Shown: one piece after another, positions 35,706 through 47,079 of the stretch
Numbering within the stretch: position 1 is the first letter of the stretch
How the letters are laid out: the number at the start of each line of letters is the position of its first letter
DNA from: Ceratotherium simum simum
Taxonomy: Eukaryota > Chordata > Mammalia > Perissodactyla > Rhinocerotidae
Direction: 5' to 3'
DNA: 64,000 nucleotides
Assembly: GCF_000283155.1 (NCBI RefSeq)
Contig: NW_004454181.1
Location: 21,718,079-21,782,078, forward strand
The notes under the pieces: generated by a model
Told to the model about the DNA's origin: nothing
What the model saw: only the letters and a program-made list of their open reading frames with translations
Databases searched by the model: none
Program-made: the position numbers and the translations under genes

Positions 35706-35949
35706 ATTCCAGACCAGATGGCAACATAAGAGGCTCCTGAATTTTCCTCCTCCAAGGACACACTGAAAGTATAGTCACACACGGAAAAATTCCCTCTGAG
35801 AGAAATCCAGACATCAGCTGAGTGACACCCCTACGTCAGGTGAATGAGAAAATACCTACATCAAAATGGTTAAGGAAGGCTATAAATCCAACCAATTGCA
35901 TAGCATCATACAACTGGGAGGGAACATTCCACTCCTAGCTTCAACCTGA

Positions 35950-36715
35950 GGAGTGAAAGGTTTGGACTACATATTTAGCACCCCAATTTTTAAGGCTCCC
36001 AAACAAGGGATGGGCCTCCAAAACACTTAACTCTGCAAGACAATGGGGCTTGCATTCACAAGTCCATCAGGACTATAGCAAGCAAAGAAGCAGCTGTTAA
36101 CAGGCATACATGAGCACTTGCCACAACTATCCCTACAGGACTCAGTGCAGAGAGAACAGGCAAAAATGCTCATCTCCTGGCACTTCCCTGGAAGAAGTCT
36201 GACTGTCTGATTTACAAGCTGCTGCCTGAGGATATGGCTCCTAATTAGCACATATGTAGGTGCTGACTGGGATTCCTCTTGAAGCTCAAAAGAGCCAGTG
36301 GGTACTTCCTGTGCCTTTGCAATCCAATTCACTCCATAAATAAAACCAATCACTAGTATCGCCCTGGAAGGACTTTGTCCACACGCTTAGCATCCCAATT
36401 TTTATGGCTGCCCCAAGGAATGGACCCCGATAGCCAACAGGCCTTGCATTCACAATTACAATAGGACTATAGCAAACAAAGAAATGCTTTTTAAACAGGC
36501 ACAGGAGCACCCCCCACATCTCTACACACAGGCTTTGTGCAGAGGGGCCAGGAAAAAATGCCCATATTCTAGTTTCTCCCTGGAAGCAGTTGACTACCTA
36601 CTTTCCCAGCTGCTACCAGAGGGTCTGGCTTCTAATCAGCCTGCATCTAGGTACCAACTGCGATCCTCCCCTTTGGGACACTGACAGGTCTTGGCACACC
36701 TTCAACTACTGGGAG
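35950..36715 (+). repeat. Tandem duplication (about 412-bp period) in an L1/HAL1 5' UTR
   Basis: The first copy has TTTAGCACCCCAATTTTTAA, GGCTTGCATTCACAAG, GGACTATAGCAAGCAAAGAA and AACAGGCA. The second has CTTAGCATCCCAATTTTTAT, GGCCTTGCATTCACAA, GGACTATAGCAAACAAAGAA and AACAGGCA, about 412 bases on. Later shared landmarks are CAGTGCAGAG/TTGTGCAGAG and CTGCTGCCTGAGG/CTGCTACCAGAGG. Divergence between copies is substantial, so the duplication is old. Confidence 0.75.
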
Positions 36716-36889
36716 GCACTAAAATCAAAGATGCTGACTTGAATATTCACAAATGTCTGAGGGGCATCCAGGAGCTTGGGTTGAGCTGATTGATGAGGTT
36801 CATCTCCTACATGGAACTAGTCCGTCAAGACAAGAACAAGTGGCTATTTTATCTAATATGCAGACATCCACAGATAAGAGTTAAGAGAA

Positions 36890-37809
36890 ATGAAGAAACA
36901 AGGGAATATCTTGCAAACAAAAGAACATGATAAATATCTAGAAACTGATTTTAATGAAATAGAGATAAGTGATTTACCTGAGAGAGAGTTCAAAATAATA
37001 GTCATCAAGATGCTCATTGAGGTCAGGAGAGCAAAGTATAAACAAAGTCAGTATTTCAACGAAGAGATAGAAAATATAAGGAAGTACCAAACAAAAATTA
37101 TAGAGCGAAAAATCAATAACTAAACTGAAAAATTAAATAGAAGGTTCAACAACAGTCTAGAGTAAGTGAAACAAAGGATCAGAGAACTCAAAAACAGGGT
37201 AGTGGAATTCATCCAATCAGAGGAGCAAAAACAAAAAAGAATGGAAAAAGAGTGAAGATAGCTTAAGGACTTATGGGATACAATCAAGCAGACCAATATA
37301 CACATTATAGGGGTCCCAGAAGAAGAATGAAAATAGAAAGGGGCAGAAAGCTTATTCAAAGAAATAATGGCTGAAAACTTCCATAACCTGGAGAAAGAAA
37401 CAGACATTCATATCCAGGAAGTAAAGAAAATTTCAAAGAAGAAGAAACCAAGAGACCAACACTGAGACATATTATAATTAAATTATCAAAACTTAAAGAC
37501 AAGGAGAGAATCTTAAAAGCAGCAAGAGAAAAACCACTTGTTACATACAAAGGAACTCCCCTAAGACAATCAGCAGATTTGTCAGCAGAAACTTTGCAGG
37601 TCAGAAGAGAGTGGCATGATATATTGAAATTACTGAAAGAAAAAAACTGCCAACCAAGAGTATGCTATCCAGCAAAGTTGTCTTTCAGAATTCAAGAAGA
37701 GATAAAGAGTTTTCCAGATAAGCAAAAGCTAAAGGAGTCCATCACCACTAAACCAGCCTTACAAGAAATGATAAAGGGAATTATACAAGCTGAAACAAGA
37801 GGATGCTAA
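36890..37809 (+). pseudogene. Decayed ORF1 of L1/HAL1 (RNA-binding nucleic-acid chaperone)
   Basis: In living L1 elements ORF1 encodes a trimeric RNA-binding protein that packages the element's RNA: an N-terminal coiled coil, an RRM and a C-terminal domain. Here the first 77 codons (from 36890) are charged and helix-prone with DLPEREFKI, like the coiled-coil region. The middle part (37120-37450) is broken by stops and frameshifts. From 37453 to the stop at 37807 the frame is open, about 118 codons, with KDKERILKAAREK, TYKGTP, LSAETLQ.RREWHD, YPAKLSF and FPDKQKL: the RRM end and C-terminal domain. An ATG at 37579 lies inside this frame and is not a natural start. Clearly a pseudogene. Confidence 0.85.
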
Positions 37810-38030
37810 TCAGTAATAGGAAAACATATGAAAGCATAAAAATCACTAGTAAAGGTAAATATATAGTTAAATTGAAAATACTCTATATTGTAATGATGAC
37901 TGATAAATTATCTGTAACTTGATTATAAAAATTAAGAGACAAAAGTATTAAAAATAGATTTCAACAATGGATACACCATCCAGTCAGAAAAATCAATGAG
38001 GAAACATTAAACTTAAAATACACGTTAGAG

Positions 38031-38294
38031 GGGCCGGCCTGGCGGCGCAAGCAGTTAAGTGTGCGCGCTCTGCTTCAGCGGCCCCGGGATTCGCAGGTTC
38101 GGATCCCTGGTGTGCACCGACGCACCGCTTGGCAAGCCATGCTGTGGCAGCGTCCCATATAAAATAGAGGAAGATGGGCACAAATGTTAGCTCAGGGCCA
38201 CTGTTCCTCAAGAAAAAAAAAAGGGGAGGATTGGCACCAGATGTTAGCTCAGGGCTAGTCCTCCTCACAAAAAACAAACAAACAAACAAACAAA
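38031..38294 (+). mobile_element. ERE SINE in L1, 16-bp TSD
   Basis: GGGCCGGCCTGGCGGCGCAA, GGTTCGGATCCC, GCAAGCCATGCTGTGGCAGC, AGAGGAAGATGGGCACAAAT and two GATGTTAGCTCAGG units, then a (CAAA)n tail. AAAATACACGTTAGAG (38015-38030) and AAAATACACATTAGAG (38295-38310) are the TSD with one change, and L1 sequence continues across it. Confidence 0.98.
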
Positions 38295-38879
38295 AAAATA
38301 CACATTAGAGCAAATGGACCTAACTGACATATATAGAACATGCCATCCAATAGCAGTAGAATACACAGTCTTCTCAAACACACATAGAATATTCTCAGTC
38401 TAGATCATATGCTTGGCCATAAATCAAGTGTTAATATATTTAAGAAGATTGAAATAATATCAAACATCTTTTCTGATCACAATGGTAGGAAACTAGAAAT
38501 CAAGTACAAGAAGAAAGCTAGAAAACTCACAAATATGTGGAGATTAAACAACACACTCCTGGACAATCAATAGGTTAAATTAGAAATCAAATGAGAAATA
38601 AAAAATATCCTGAGACAAATGAAAATGGAAACACAATATAGCAAAACTTATGAGATGCAGCAAAAGCAATTCTAAGATTGAAGTTTAAAGGGATAAATGC
38701 CTAATTAAGGGGGAAAAAACCTAACATAACCTAACACTACACCTCAAGGACTAGAAAAAGAACAAACTAAGCCCAAAGTTAACAGAAAGAAGGAAATAAC
38801 ACAGGTCAGAGTGGAAATAAACAAAATAGTGAATAAAAAGATAATAGAAAAGATTCATGAAACTAAGTGCTGATTTTTT

Positions 38880-39110
38880 TTTTAAAGAACAACATACTTA
38901 TTATTATTATTTTTTTAATTTATTTTTTTCCCCCAAAGCCCCAGTAGATAGCCATATGTCGTAGTTGCACATCCTTCTAGTTGCTGTATGTGGGACACGG
39001 TCTCAGCATGGCTGGACAAGCGGTGCGTGGGTACGCGCCCGGGATCAAACCCGGGCCACCAGCGGCGGAGCGCGCGCACCCAACTGCCAAGCCATGGGGC
39101 CAGCCCTACA
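38880..39110 (-). mobile_element. ERE SINE in L1, long-body form, 12-bp TSD
   Basis: On the minus strand: AGGGCTGGCCCCATGGCTTG, GGTTTGATCCCGG (B box with a base lost), CAGCCATGCTGAGACCG, CATATGGCTATCTACTGGGG and CTTTGGGGG, then an A-rich/TAA tail. The GATGTTAGCTCAGG units are missing. TGCTGATTTTTT occurs at 38868-38879 and 39111-39122, and L1 sequence resumes after it. Confidence 0.96.
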
Positions 39111-40060
39111 TGCTGATTTTTTGAAAAAATAAACAAAATAGACGAACTTTAGCCAGACTCACCAAGGAAAGAGAGTATTCAAACAAATTACATAAAAAAT
39201 AAAAGAGATGTTACAACTGATACCACAGAAATACAAAGAATCATAAGATACTACAATGAACAACTATACACCACCAAATTGGACAACCTAGAAGAAATGG
39301 ATAAATACCTAGAAACATACAATCTACCAAGACTGAATCATGACGAAATAGAAAATATGAACAGAACAATTACTATTAAGGGCACTAAATGAGTACTCAA
39401 AATCTCCCAACAAACAAAAGCAGGACCAGATGGCTTCACTGGTGAATTCTACAAAACATTTGAAGAAGAATTAATACCAATCCTTCTCAAATCCTTCCAA
39501 AACATATAAGACGAGTGAACACTTCCAAATACACCTTGTGAGGCCACAGTTACCATAATACCAAAACCAGACAAGGACAATACAAGAAAAGAAAATTCCC
39601 TGCCAATATCCCTGATGAACATAGATGCAAAAATACTCACCAAATTAGCAAATTGGATTCAACAATATATTAAAAGCATCATACACTGTGATAAAGTGGG
39701 ATCTATTCCAGAGATGTAAGGATGGTTCAACATCGGCAAATCAATCAATGTGATACACTACATTAACACAATGAAGGACAAAAATCATATGATCATCTCT
39801 ATAGACGCAGAAAAAGCATTTGACAAAATTCAACACCCATTTATGATAAAAATGCTCAACAAGGGGCTGGCCCAGTGGCATAGAGGTTAAGTTCATGCAC
39901 CCCGCTTTGGTGGCCCGGGGTTAGCAGGTTCAGATCCTGGGCGCGTATCTATGCACCCCTTATCAAGCCACGCTGTGGCAGCGTACCATATAAAGCAGAG
40001 GAAGATGGGCATTGATGTTAGCCCAGGGCCAATCTCCCTCAGCAAAAAAGAAGACTGGCG

Positions 40061-40249
40061 GGCCGGCCCTGTGGCTTGGTGGTTAAGTGNNNNNNNNNNN
40101 NNNNNNNNNNNNNNNNNNNNNNNNNNNNNNNNNNNNNNNNNNNNNNNNNNNNNNNNNNNNNNNNNNNNNNNNNNNNNNNNNNNNNNNNNNNNNNNNNNNN
40201 NNNNNNNNNNNNNNNNNNNNNNNNNNNNNNNNNNNNNNNNNNNNAAAAA
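40061..40249 (+). mobile_element. ERE SINE nested in an ERE, mostly an assembly gap
   Basis: Only the head GGCCGGCCCTGTGGCTTGGT plus GGTTAAGTG and a poly(A) end are sequenced; the middle is N. AAAAAAGAAGACTGGCG is present before (40044-40060) and after (40250-40266) the element, proving an insertion into the outer ERE's tail region. The GTGGCTT head suggests the long-body subgroup. Confidence 0.9.
40090..40244. other. Assembly gap, 155 Ns
   Basis: A run of 155 N lies wholly within the inner nested ERE. Translations across it are meaningless. Confidence 1.
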
Positions 40250-42619
40250 AAAAAAGAAGACTGGCGACAGATGTTAGCTCATGGCTAATCTTCCTCAAAA
40301 AAAAAGCTCAACAAAGTGGGTATAGAGGGAACATAATAAAGGCTATATACGACAAGCCCACAGCTAAATCATACTCAATCATTAAAAGGTTGAAAGCTTT
40401 TCCTCTATGATCAGGAACAAGACAAGGATACCCTCTCTTGCCACTTTTATTCAACATTGTACTGGAAGTCCTAGCCAGAGCAATTAGGCAAGAAAAGAAA
40501 TAAAAGGCATCCAAATCAGAATGGAAGAAGTTAAACTGTCACTATTTGCAGATGACATGATATTATATATAGAAAACACTAAAGACTCCACCCAAAAACT
40601 ATTAGAACTAATAAACTATTTAAGTTGCAGGATACAATGTCAATATACAAAAATCAGTTGCATTTATATACACTAATAATGAACTATCATAAAGAGAAAT
40701 TAAAAAAACAGTCCCATTTACAATTGCATCAAAAAGAATAAAACACCTAGGAATAAATTCAAACCAAGGAGTTAAAAGACTTATACACTAAAAACTGTAA
40801 GAAAAGTGAAAGAAATCAAAGGAGACAAAAATAAATGGAAAGATATTCTATGCTCATAGACTGAAAGAATTAATATCGTTAAAATGTCTATCCGACCAAA
40901 GCAATCTACAGATTCAACAAAATCCCTATCAAATTCCCTATGGCATTTTTTAAAGAAATAAAACAAATAGTCCTAAAATTTCTATGGAAGCACAAAAGAC
41001 CCTGAATAGCCAAAGCAATCTTGAGAAAGAAGAACAAAGCTGGAGGTATCACGCTTCCTGATTTCAAACTCTATTACAAAGCTACATTAATCAAAATAAT
41101 ACGGTATTGGCATAAAAACAGACACATACATCAATGGAACAGAATAGAGAGCCCAGAAATGAACCCACGCATATATAATCAATGAATTTAATATAAAGAA
41201 GCCAAGAATGCAATGGGGAAAGGATAGTCTCTTCAATAAATGGTGCTGGGAAAACTTGACAGTCACATGCAAAAGAATGAATCTGGACCTCTAGCTTACA
41301 CCATACACAAAAATCAACTCAAAACGGATTAAAGATTTGAACATAAGACCTGACACCATAAAACTCCTATAACAAAACATAGCTGGTAAGCTCCTTGACA
41401 TCGGTCTTGGTGATGATTTTTTGATTTCACACCAAAAGCAAAGGTAATAAACGCAAAAATAAACAAGTGCAGCTATATCAACCTAAAAACCCTTCCACAG
41501 CAAAGGAAACCATCAACAAAATAAGAAGGTTACTTATGGAATGGGATAAAATCTTTGCAAACCACGTATCTGATAAGAAGTTAATATCTAAAATACACAA
41601 GGAACTCATACATTTCAATAGCACAAAACAACCCAATTAAAAAATGGACATAAAATCTGCATAGACATTTTTGTAATATGACGCAGAAATGGTCAACAGG
41701 TACATGAAAAGGTGCTCAACATCATTAAACACCGGGGAAATGCACATCAAAACCACAATAAGATATCATCTTATACCTGTTAGGATAGCTTTTATAAAAA
41801 AGACAAGAGGTAACAAATGCTGGTGAGGGCGTGGAAAAAAGGAAACATTTGTACACTGTTGGTGGGAATGTAAGTTGGTGCAGCACTAGGGAAAACAGTA
41901 TGGAAGTTCCTTAATAAATTAAAAATAGAACTACCCCATGATCCAGCAGTCCTGCTTCTGGTAAGTCACTATCTCAACCAGGTGTCTGTAATCCCAAGAT
42001 CTCTTTAGCATTACTCACAATAGCCAAGGTATGGAAACAACCAAAGTGTCTGCTGACAGATGAATACAAAGAAAATCTGCTGCATGTATACATACAATGG
42101 AATATTATTCAACCTTAAAAAACAAGAAAATCCTGCCATTGGCGACAACATGGATAGGCATGGAGAGCATTATGCTAAGTGAAATAAGCCAGAGAAAGAC
42201 AAATACTGCATGATATCACTTATATGAGAATCTAAAAAAAATGTAAAAAGAAAAAGGTTGAACTCTTAGGAACAGAGTAGAATGAAGGTTGCCTAGGGCT
42301 GGGAGGTGGGGGGAATAGGGAGAAGCTAGTATAAGGGTAAAAAACTTCAGTTATAAATGAGTAAGTTCTGAGGATCTAATGTAAAACATGGCAACTATAG
42401 TTGATTACAATGTAATCTATAACTGAAATATGCTAAGACGGTAGAACTTAAATGTTTTCACCAAAAACAAACAAAAATGTGAGGTGATAGATGTGTTAAT
42501 TAACTTGAGGATGGGAATCCTTTCACCACGTATACATGTATCAAATCATCACATTGTACTCTTTAAATATATTACAATTTCATTTGTCAATTATAACTCA
42601 ATAAAGCTGAAAAAAAAAA

Positions 42620-43300
42620 TCTTATCAATATGCAACACAGTGCTCCAGAAAAGCACTCTTGACTAATCAGAATAAGAACCAAAGATGAAATTTTTTAGGT
42701 GTTCAGACCAAGGAATGAAGCCTCTTCTCTACAGGTGGAGATTGGGTCCCCTCTAAAGCAAGTGGACATTCCGGTATGTCTTCCGTAAAAAGAGGATCTT
42801 GTGATAACACTTGGAAATTAGGCCTTATACTGGTAAAGGGGACACCCTACTCTCTTCAAGCTTCCCTCTATTATATCTAGCCTATAAGGTGGTTAGACAT
42901 ACTGGGACATATTGGGTGGGCATGTGTTCTTTGCCACACAGAGGCAAGGAGGAAGCTATGCATCCTGTGGCGATCACTAAACTGAAGATACATATACCAC
43001 CCTTGTGAGCCAGATTACCTATTTTCATAAAATAACAAAGAAAATTGGATAAGAGAGTAAAGTCTAGTTTAATGGTTCAAACGTGGAGTAAGCCATGACA
43101 CAGGGCAAGCAGAGAGAAACCACGGGTTCCTGAATGGCTGGAGTATTGAGATGGTGGTGACAACGGTGACTTGAGAAAGCCCTTAGAAAAAGAATCTTGA
43201 AGCACAAAACTCCAGCTGCCCTTCTCCATGAACATGCTCGAGGAATTAGGCTTTGATTATATTAAGAAAACAAGTTCACTGTGTTGATGACATTGTGAGA
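42620..43300. other. Intergenic, nothing recognised
   Basis: Moderately GC-rich for this window but with no named repeat, gene or promoter signature. The frame at 42811-43008 has no domain. Confidence 0.45.
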
Positions 43301-43584
43301 CAGGGATCAGCAAACTACTGCCTAAGAGCTAAGAATGGATTTTATAGTTTTAAATGGTTAAAACATCCAAATGAAGAATATTTCATGATGCATGAAAGTT
43401 ACATGAAATTAAAATTTCAGTGTTCATAAATCACATTTTATTGGAATACAGCCACAGTCATTAGTTTACCTATAGTCTATTGCTACTTTTATGGTGACAG
43501 TGTAGTTGTGACAGACACCACATGGCCACAAAGTCTAAAATATATACAATTGATCCTAATACAGGAAAAGTTTGTCAAACCCAA
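43301..43584. mobile_element. hAT-type non-autonomous DNA transposon
   Basis: The left end CAGGGATCAGCAAACT and right end AGTTTGTCAAACCC are decayed inverted terminal repeats. Internal ATTTTATTGGAATACAGCCA, ACCACATGGCCACAAAGTCT and AAAATATATACAATTGATCC match a widespread mammalian non-autonomous element of about 280 bp. I do not assign the subfamily name. Confidence 0.85.
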
Positions 43585-44824
43585 TTAACATAGATTACCA
43601 ATAGAGCTCCTTACAGGTGTGTGTCTATTATTAGAATTTTGTAATTGAGAGTGTTAAAATATCACAAATATATCACCTCTAGGACATGTTAAATATCCAA
43701 ATGCATTATTATCAGATTATAAGATTACTCCTTTTTAGAGAAACCGCCCCAAAGTGATCAAATACGTACTATCACTAACTCCTTTAAGTTCCTATTTCTT
43801 ATAGAATAGGAACTCACTGAAAAAAGAGGAAAAATGGAGATGGTTATTGGTTTTTTTCCCTTGGATTATTAAAAGTCACTTTCTACAATTTATATAATAT
43901 GAAAACTTCCTCAGTCATTATGATTCACTTTAAATTGTATTAAAGCATATCATTTTATTTATATTCACAGTTTTCTGAAGAACAGACAGATGGAACTTAA
44001 CCAGGAAATCCCAAACCCCTCTGTTGGCTGCTGATTGCCAGCCAGGCTCTCCTGCAGCTGAGCTGTGAAAGTGATTGGCTGGTTCCCACTGAGCCCCAAG
44101 ACCCACTGGTTGCTCCCTGCTGAGCTATGATCCAGATTGACATCTTCACTGTCTCTCCTTGAGCTTTGCCTGTAATTTCTTGCCTTTAGCAGTGCACCTG
44201 TATAGCTGCTAAGAATGGAAATGGAAGAGCCATGGGCCACATTTCAATGTTTTGTTTCCTTTGTGTTCTCTCAACAAAATAGGTGAGAGGAGGAAGGTAA
44301 TGCTAGCAAAAAGGAAAAGAACTACATACGTAAAACAAATTATTTGGCATATGAAATTAATGTCCTAAGTTTTAGACCCATCCCAATAACATATCTAACA
44401 TATTTTGAACCATAACTAAGAATCTCAAGATGAGGATGTCCTGGACGCAAGATACACATATGCTGGAAATTGCAAATACACATTCATGTTACAAATTAAT
44501 AAATTGTCACTCCTATTAATCCATCTTTTGTGACTTTGATATGGATAAATCCATCCCCCAGTGCTCAACCAGTAGGTTAACTGCTAAAAAATCTAAAATC
44601 TTGACTCAGGAAACTGGGATTATACCTTGATATTGTCAAGATCCGAACTTTGGGATCTTCATTTCAGTAGCCTGATGATCTTTCCTTTTGTCATCTCTAT
44701 AGGGTATAATTTTAATTATTGGACTAGGAATCAGGTGACGCTAAGTTATCATCCTGAACATTATCTACTCTATAAAACCAAAATCCTACTACTTAGCTAC
44801 CATGTATTAAATAAAAATGATTTC
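43585..44824. other. Intergenic, nothing recognised
   Basis: No repeat family or gene. The 91-codon minus-strand frame at 43965-44240 lies in a locally GC-richer patch without domain, start context or splice signals. Confidence 0.45.
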
Positions 44825-46828
44825 ACCTTACTTAACCAAAGAGGTAAAAGACTTGTACAATGAAAACTACAAAACATTTCTGAAAGAAATTAAAGAAAAC
44901 CTAAATAAATGGAAAGACAACTCATGTTTATGGATTAGATGACTTAATGTTGTTAAGATGTCGGTTCTACCTAAACCAATCTACAGATCCAATGCAATCC
45001 CTATCAAAATCCCAAAGACAATTTTTGCAGAAATAAAAAATCCCATCCCAAAATTCATGTGGAATCTTAAGGGACCCCAAATAGCCAAAACAATCTTGAA
45101 AAAGAACAAAGCAGAAGTCTTACACTTCCTGATTTTAAAACTTACTACAAAACTGCAGTAATCAAAACATGAGGTAGTGACATAAAGACAGACCAAGGCA
45201 ATAAAATAGAGAGCTCAGAAATAAACCCTCACATATAAAGTCAAATGATTTTTGACAAGGGTGCTAAGACCATTCAAGGAGAAATGAAAGTCTTTTCATC
45301 AAATGATGCCGAAAAAAACTGGATATCCACATGCAAAAAAATGAAATTGGATCCTTAGTTGACACTATATACAAAACTTGACTCAAAATAGGGGCTGGCC
45401 CAGTGGCGCAAGCGGTTAAATGTGCGCGCTCTGCTGCAGCGGCCCGGGGTTCGCCGGTTCGGATCCCGGGCGCGCACCGACGCACTGCTTGTCGAGCCAT
45501 GCTGTGGTGGTGTCCCACATAAAGTGGAGGAAGATGGGCATGGATGTTAGTGCAGGGCCAGTCTTCCTCAGCAAAAAGTGGAGGATTGGCAGATGTTAGC
45601 TCAGGGCCGATCCTCCTCACAAAATAAAAAAAAAAAATTCAAAATGGATCAAAGACCTAAAGGTAAGACAAAAAATTATAAAACTCTTAGAAGAAAACAT
45701 AAGGCAAAAGCTTCACAATATTGGATTTGGCAATGATTCTTGGATATGACATCAAAGGCACAGGCAAGAAAAGAACAAACAGGGAAATTGGACTTCATGA
45801 AAATTAAAAATTTTGTACATCAGATGACACTATCAACAGAGTAAAAAGTCAGCTCAGGGAACAGAATAAATATTTGCAAATAATATATCTGATAAGGGAT
45901 TAACATCTGGAATATATATAGAACTCCTAAAATTCAACATCAAAAAAAGAAACACTCAATTCTTATCGGGCAAAGGACTTCAATAGACGTTTCTCCAAAG
46001 AAAATATAAAAATGGCCAATAAGTACATGAAAAGATGCTCAACATCACTAATCATGAGGGAAATGCAAATCAAATTTCAGTGAGATGTGCCCTCACACTG
46101 ATTGAGATGTCTACTATCAAAAGAAAAAAAACTCAGAAAATAACAAGTGTTGGCGAGGATATGGAGAAATTGGAACACTTGTGCACAACTGTTGGAAATG
46201 TAAAATGGTATACTCGCTATGGAAAACAGCATGGCAGGTTCTTCAAATAATAAAAATAGAATTACCATATATTCTAGCAATTACACTTCCGGATATATAC
46301 CCAAAAGAACTGAAAGCCAGGCTTTGAAGAGATATTCATACACTCATGTTCATAGCAGCATTATTCACAATAGTGAAAAATGGAAGCAACTCAGGTATCC
46401 ATTGACAAATGAATGGATAAGCAAAATGTGGTAAAAACATACAATGGAGGATTATTCAGCCTTAAAAAGGAAGGAAATTCTAACACATATACAATATAGA
46501 TGAATCTGAGGACATTATGCTAAGTGAAATAAGCCAGTCACAAAAGAACAAATATTGTATGATTCCACTTATCTGAGGTACTTAGAGTAGTCAAAATGAT
46601 AGAGAAAGTGAAATGGTGGTTGCCAGGGACTGGGGGGATGGGAAAATGGGGAATTATTACTTAATGAATATAGAGTTTCAGTTTTGCAAGATGAATAGAG
46701 TTCTGGAGACGGATGACAATGATGGGTGCACACCACTATGAAGGTATTTAATACCACTGAGCTGTACACTTTAAATAGGTAAGATGGTAAATTTTAGGTT
46801 ATGTGTATTTTAGCATCATAAAAAAAAT
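44825..46828 (+). mobile_element. 5'-truncated L1, ORF2 3' third and 3' UTR, with an ERE inside
   Basis: It begins in ORF2 at TAACCAAAGAGGTAAAAGAC and runs through TAAATGGAAAGACAACTCAT, AAACTTACTACAAAACTGCA, ATGAAAAGATGCTCAACATC, TAGCAGCATTATTCACAATA, ATTATGCTAAGTGAAATAAG and AGCTGTACACTTTAAATAGG to a short poly(A) after GCATCAT. It is paralogous to the part of the neighbouring L1 beginning near 40765 but diverged from it. Stops and indels throughout rule out function. Confidence 0.93.
45391..45637 (+). mobile_element. ERE SINE in L1, short-body form
   Basis: GGGGCTGGCCCAGTGGCGCA, GGTTCGGATCCCGG, GAGCCATGCTGTGGTGG, TAAAGTGGAGGAAGATGGGC and a GATGTTAGCTCAGG unit before the poly(A). Upstream ACTCAAAATA (45381-45390) and downstream ATTCAAAATGG bracket it, consistent with an L1 'actcaaaatggatc' target. 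The CpGs of the head are well kept, suggesting a relatively recent copy. Confidence 0.97.
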
Positions 46829-47079
46829 TGGGAAAACAATGAATTTACCTTTTGACATGCCCATCTAATTCATAGGAATATTGCAAAAATCAATGATCCT
46901 TTATTTTGTGCATATTCCCAGGAAAAGTATAAAAATCATACATATTCAAAGCGGTATTATTTAAAGAAACATTTTTCAGAAGCTAACTCTATTAGGTTTT
47001 AAATTTTAAAGAAGGCTATAGCAGGTAACCACCCTTAATGGATTTGAATTTGTACAGGAGACAAATTCTTTGAGCTGGC

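Larger units (their letters stand above)
35706..37964 (+). mobile_element. Half-L1 (HAL1-like)/L1 5' part: 5' UTR and ORF1 region
   Basis: The segment opens with CCAGACCAGATGGCAACATA and GAGGCTCCTGAATTTTCCTC, a 5' UTR start typical of older L1 and HAL1 elements. It continues through two tandem copies of a unit of about 412 bp and then an ORF1-like coding region (36890-37809). After ORF1 comes AT-rich sequence (TAGTTAAATTGAAAATACTC, GACAAAAGTATTAAAAATAG) that I associate with HAL1 tails rather than with an L1 ORF2 start. It is either a HAL1 abutting an L1 or an L1 that has lost the start of ORF2. The HAL1 link rests on recalled consensus and is not firm. Confidence 0.65.
39863..40305 (+). mobile_element. 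ERE SINE in L1, split by a second ERE
   Basis: The outer copy starts GGGCTGGCCCAGTGGCATAG and reaches CAGCAAAAAAGAAGACTGGC. After the inner ERE it resumes with GACTGGCGACAGATGTTAGC and a short poly(A). The L1 word GCTCAACAA occurs just before it (39854-39862) and just after it (40306-40314), giving the TSD and showing where the L1 frame resumes. Confidence 0.95.
37970..41925 (+). pseudogene. Dead L1 ORF2 (endonuclease/reverse transcriptase)
   Basis: ORF2 normally nicks target DNA and copies the element's RNA into the genome. Readable motifs are TLDQMDLTD-like (EN, around 38300), AGPDGFTGEFYK (39420-39455), LMNIDAKI (39613-39636), [13 protein letters not shown] (39808-39846), [15 protein letters not shown] (40410-40454) and the catalytic FADD at 40545-40556. 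The C-terminal KRMNLDL and HMKRCST-like segments follow (around 41270 and 41700). Stops and frameshifts occur throughout, and four SINE insertions break it further. It cannot encode an active protein, though the core RT motifs remain recognisable. Confidence 0.9.
37965..42619 (+). mobile_element. L1 LINE, ORF2 and 3' UTR with poly(A), four EREs inside
   Basis: L1 sequence runs from the late endonuclease region (AATGGACCTAACTGACATAT, then AAGAAGATTGAAATAATATC) through the reverse transcriptase and C-terminal parts to a 3' UTR. Its end has GCATGGAGAGCATTATGCTA, ACATTGTACTCTTTAAATAT, the AATAAA signal in CTCAATAAAGCTGAAAAAAA and a poly(A) to 42619. EREs interrupt it at 38031, 38880 and 39863, the last holding a nested one at 40061. 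Removing them gives about 3.9 kb of L1. The first 130 or so codons of ORF2 appear to be absent. No TSD was identified. Confidence 0.93.

Noticed and set aside
40076..40410. Open frames of 70-108 codons around 40.1-40.4 kb
   Set aside because: They consist mostly of assembly-gap Ns flanked by ERE sequence.
44825..46828. Possibility that the second L1 is intact or active
   Set aside because: It is 5'-truncated, carries an ERE and has numerous stops and indels.
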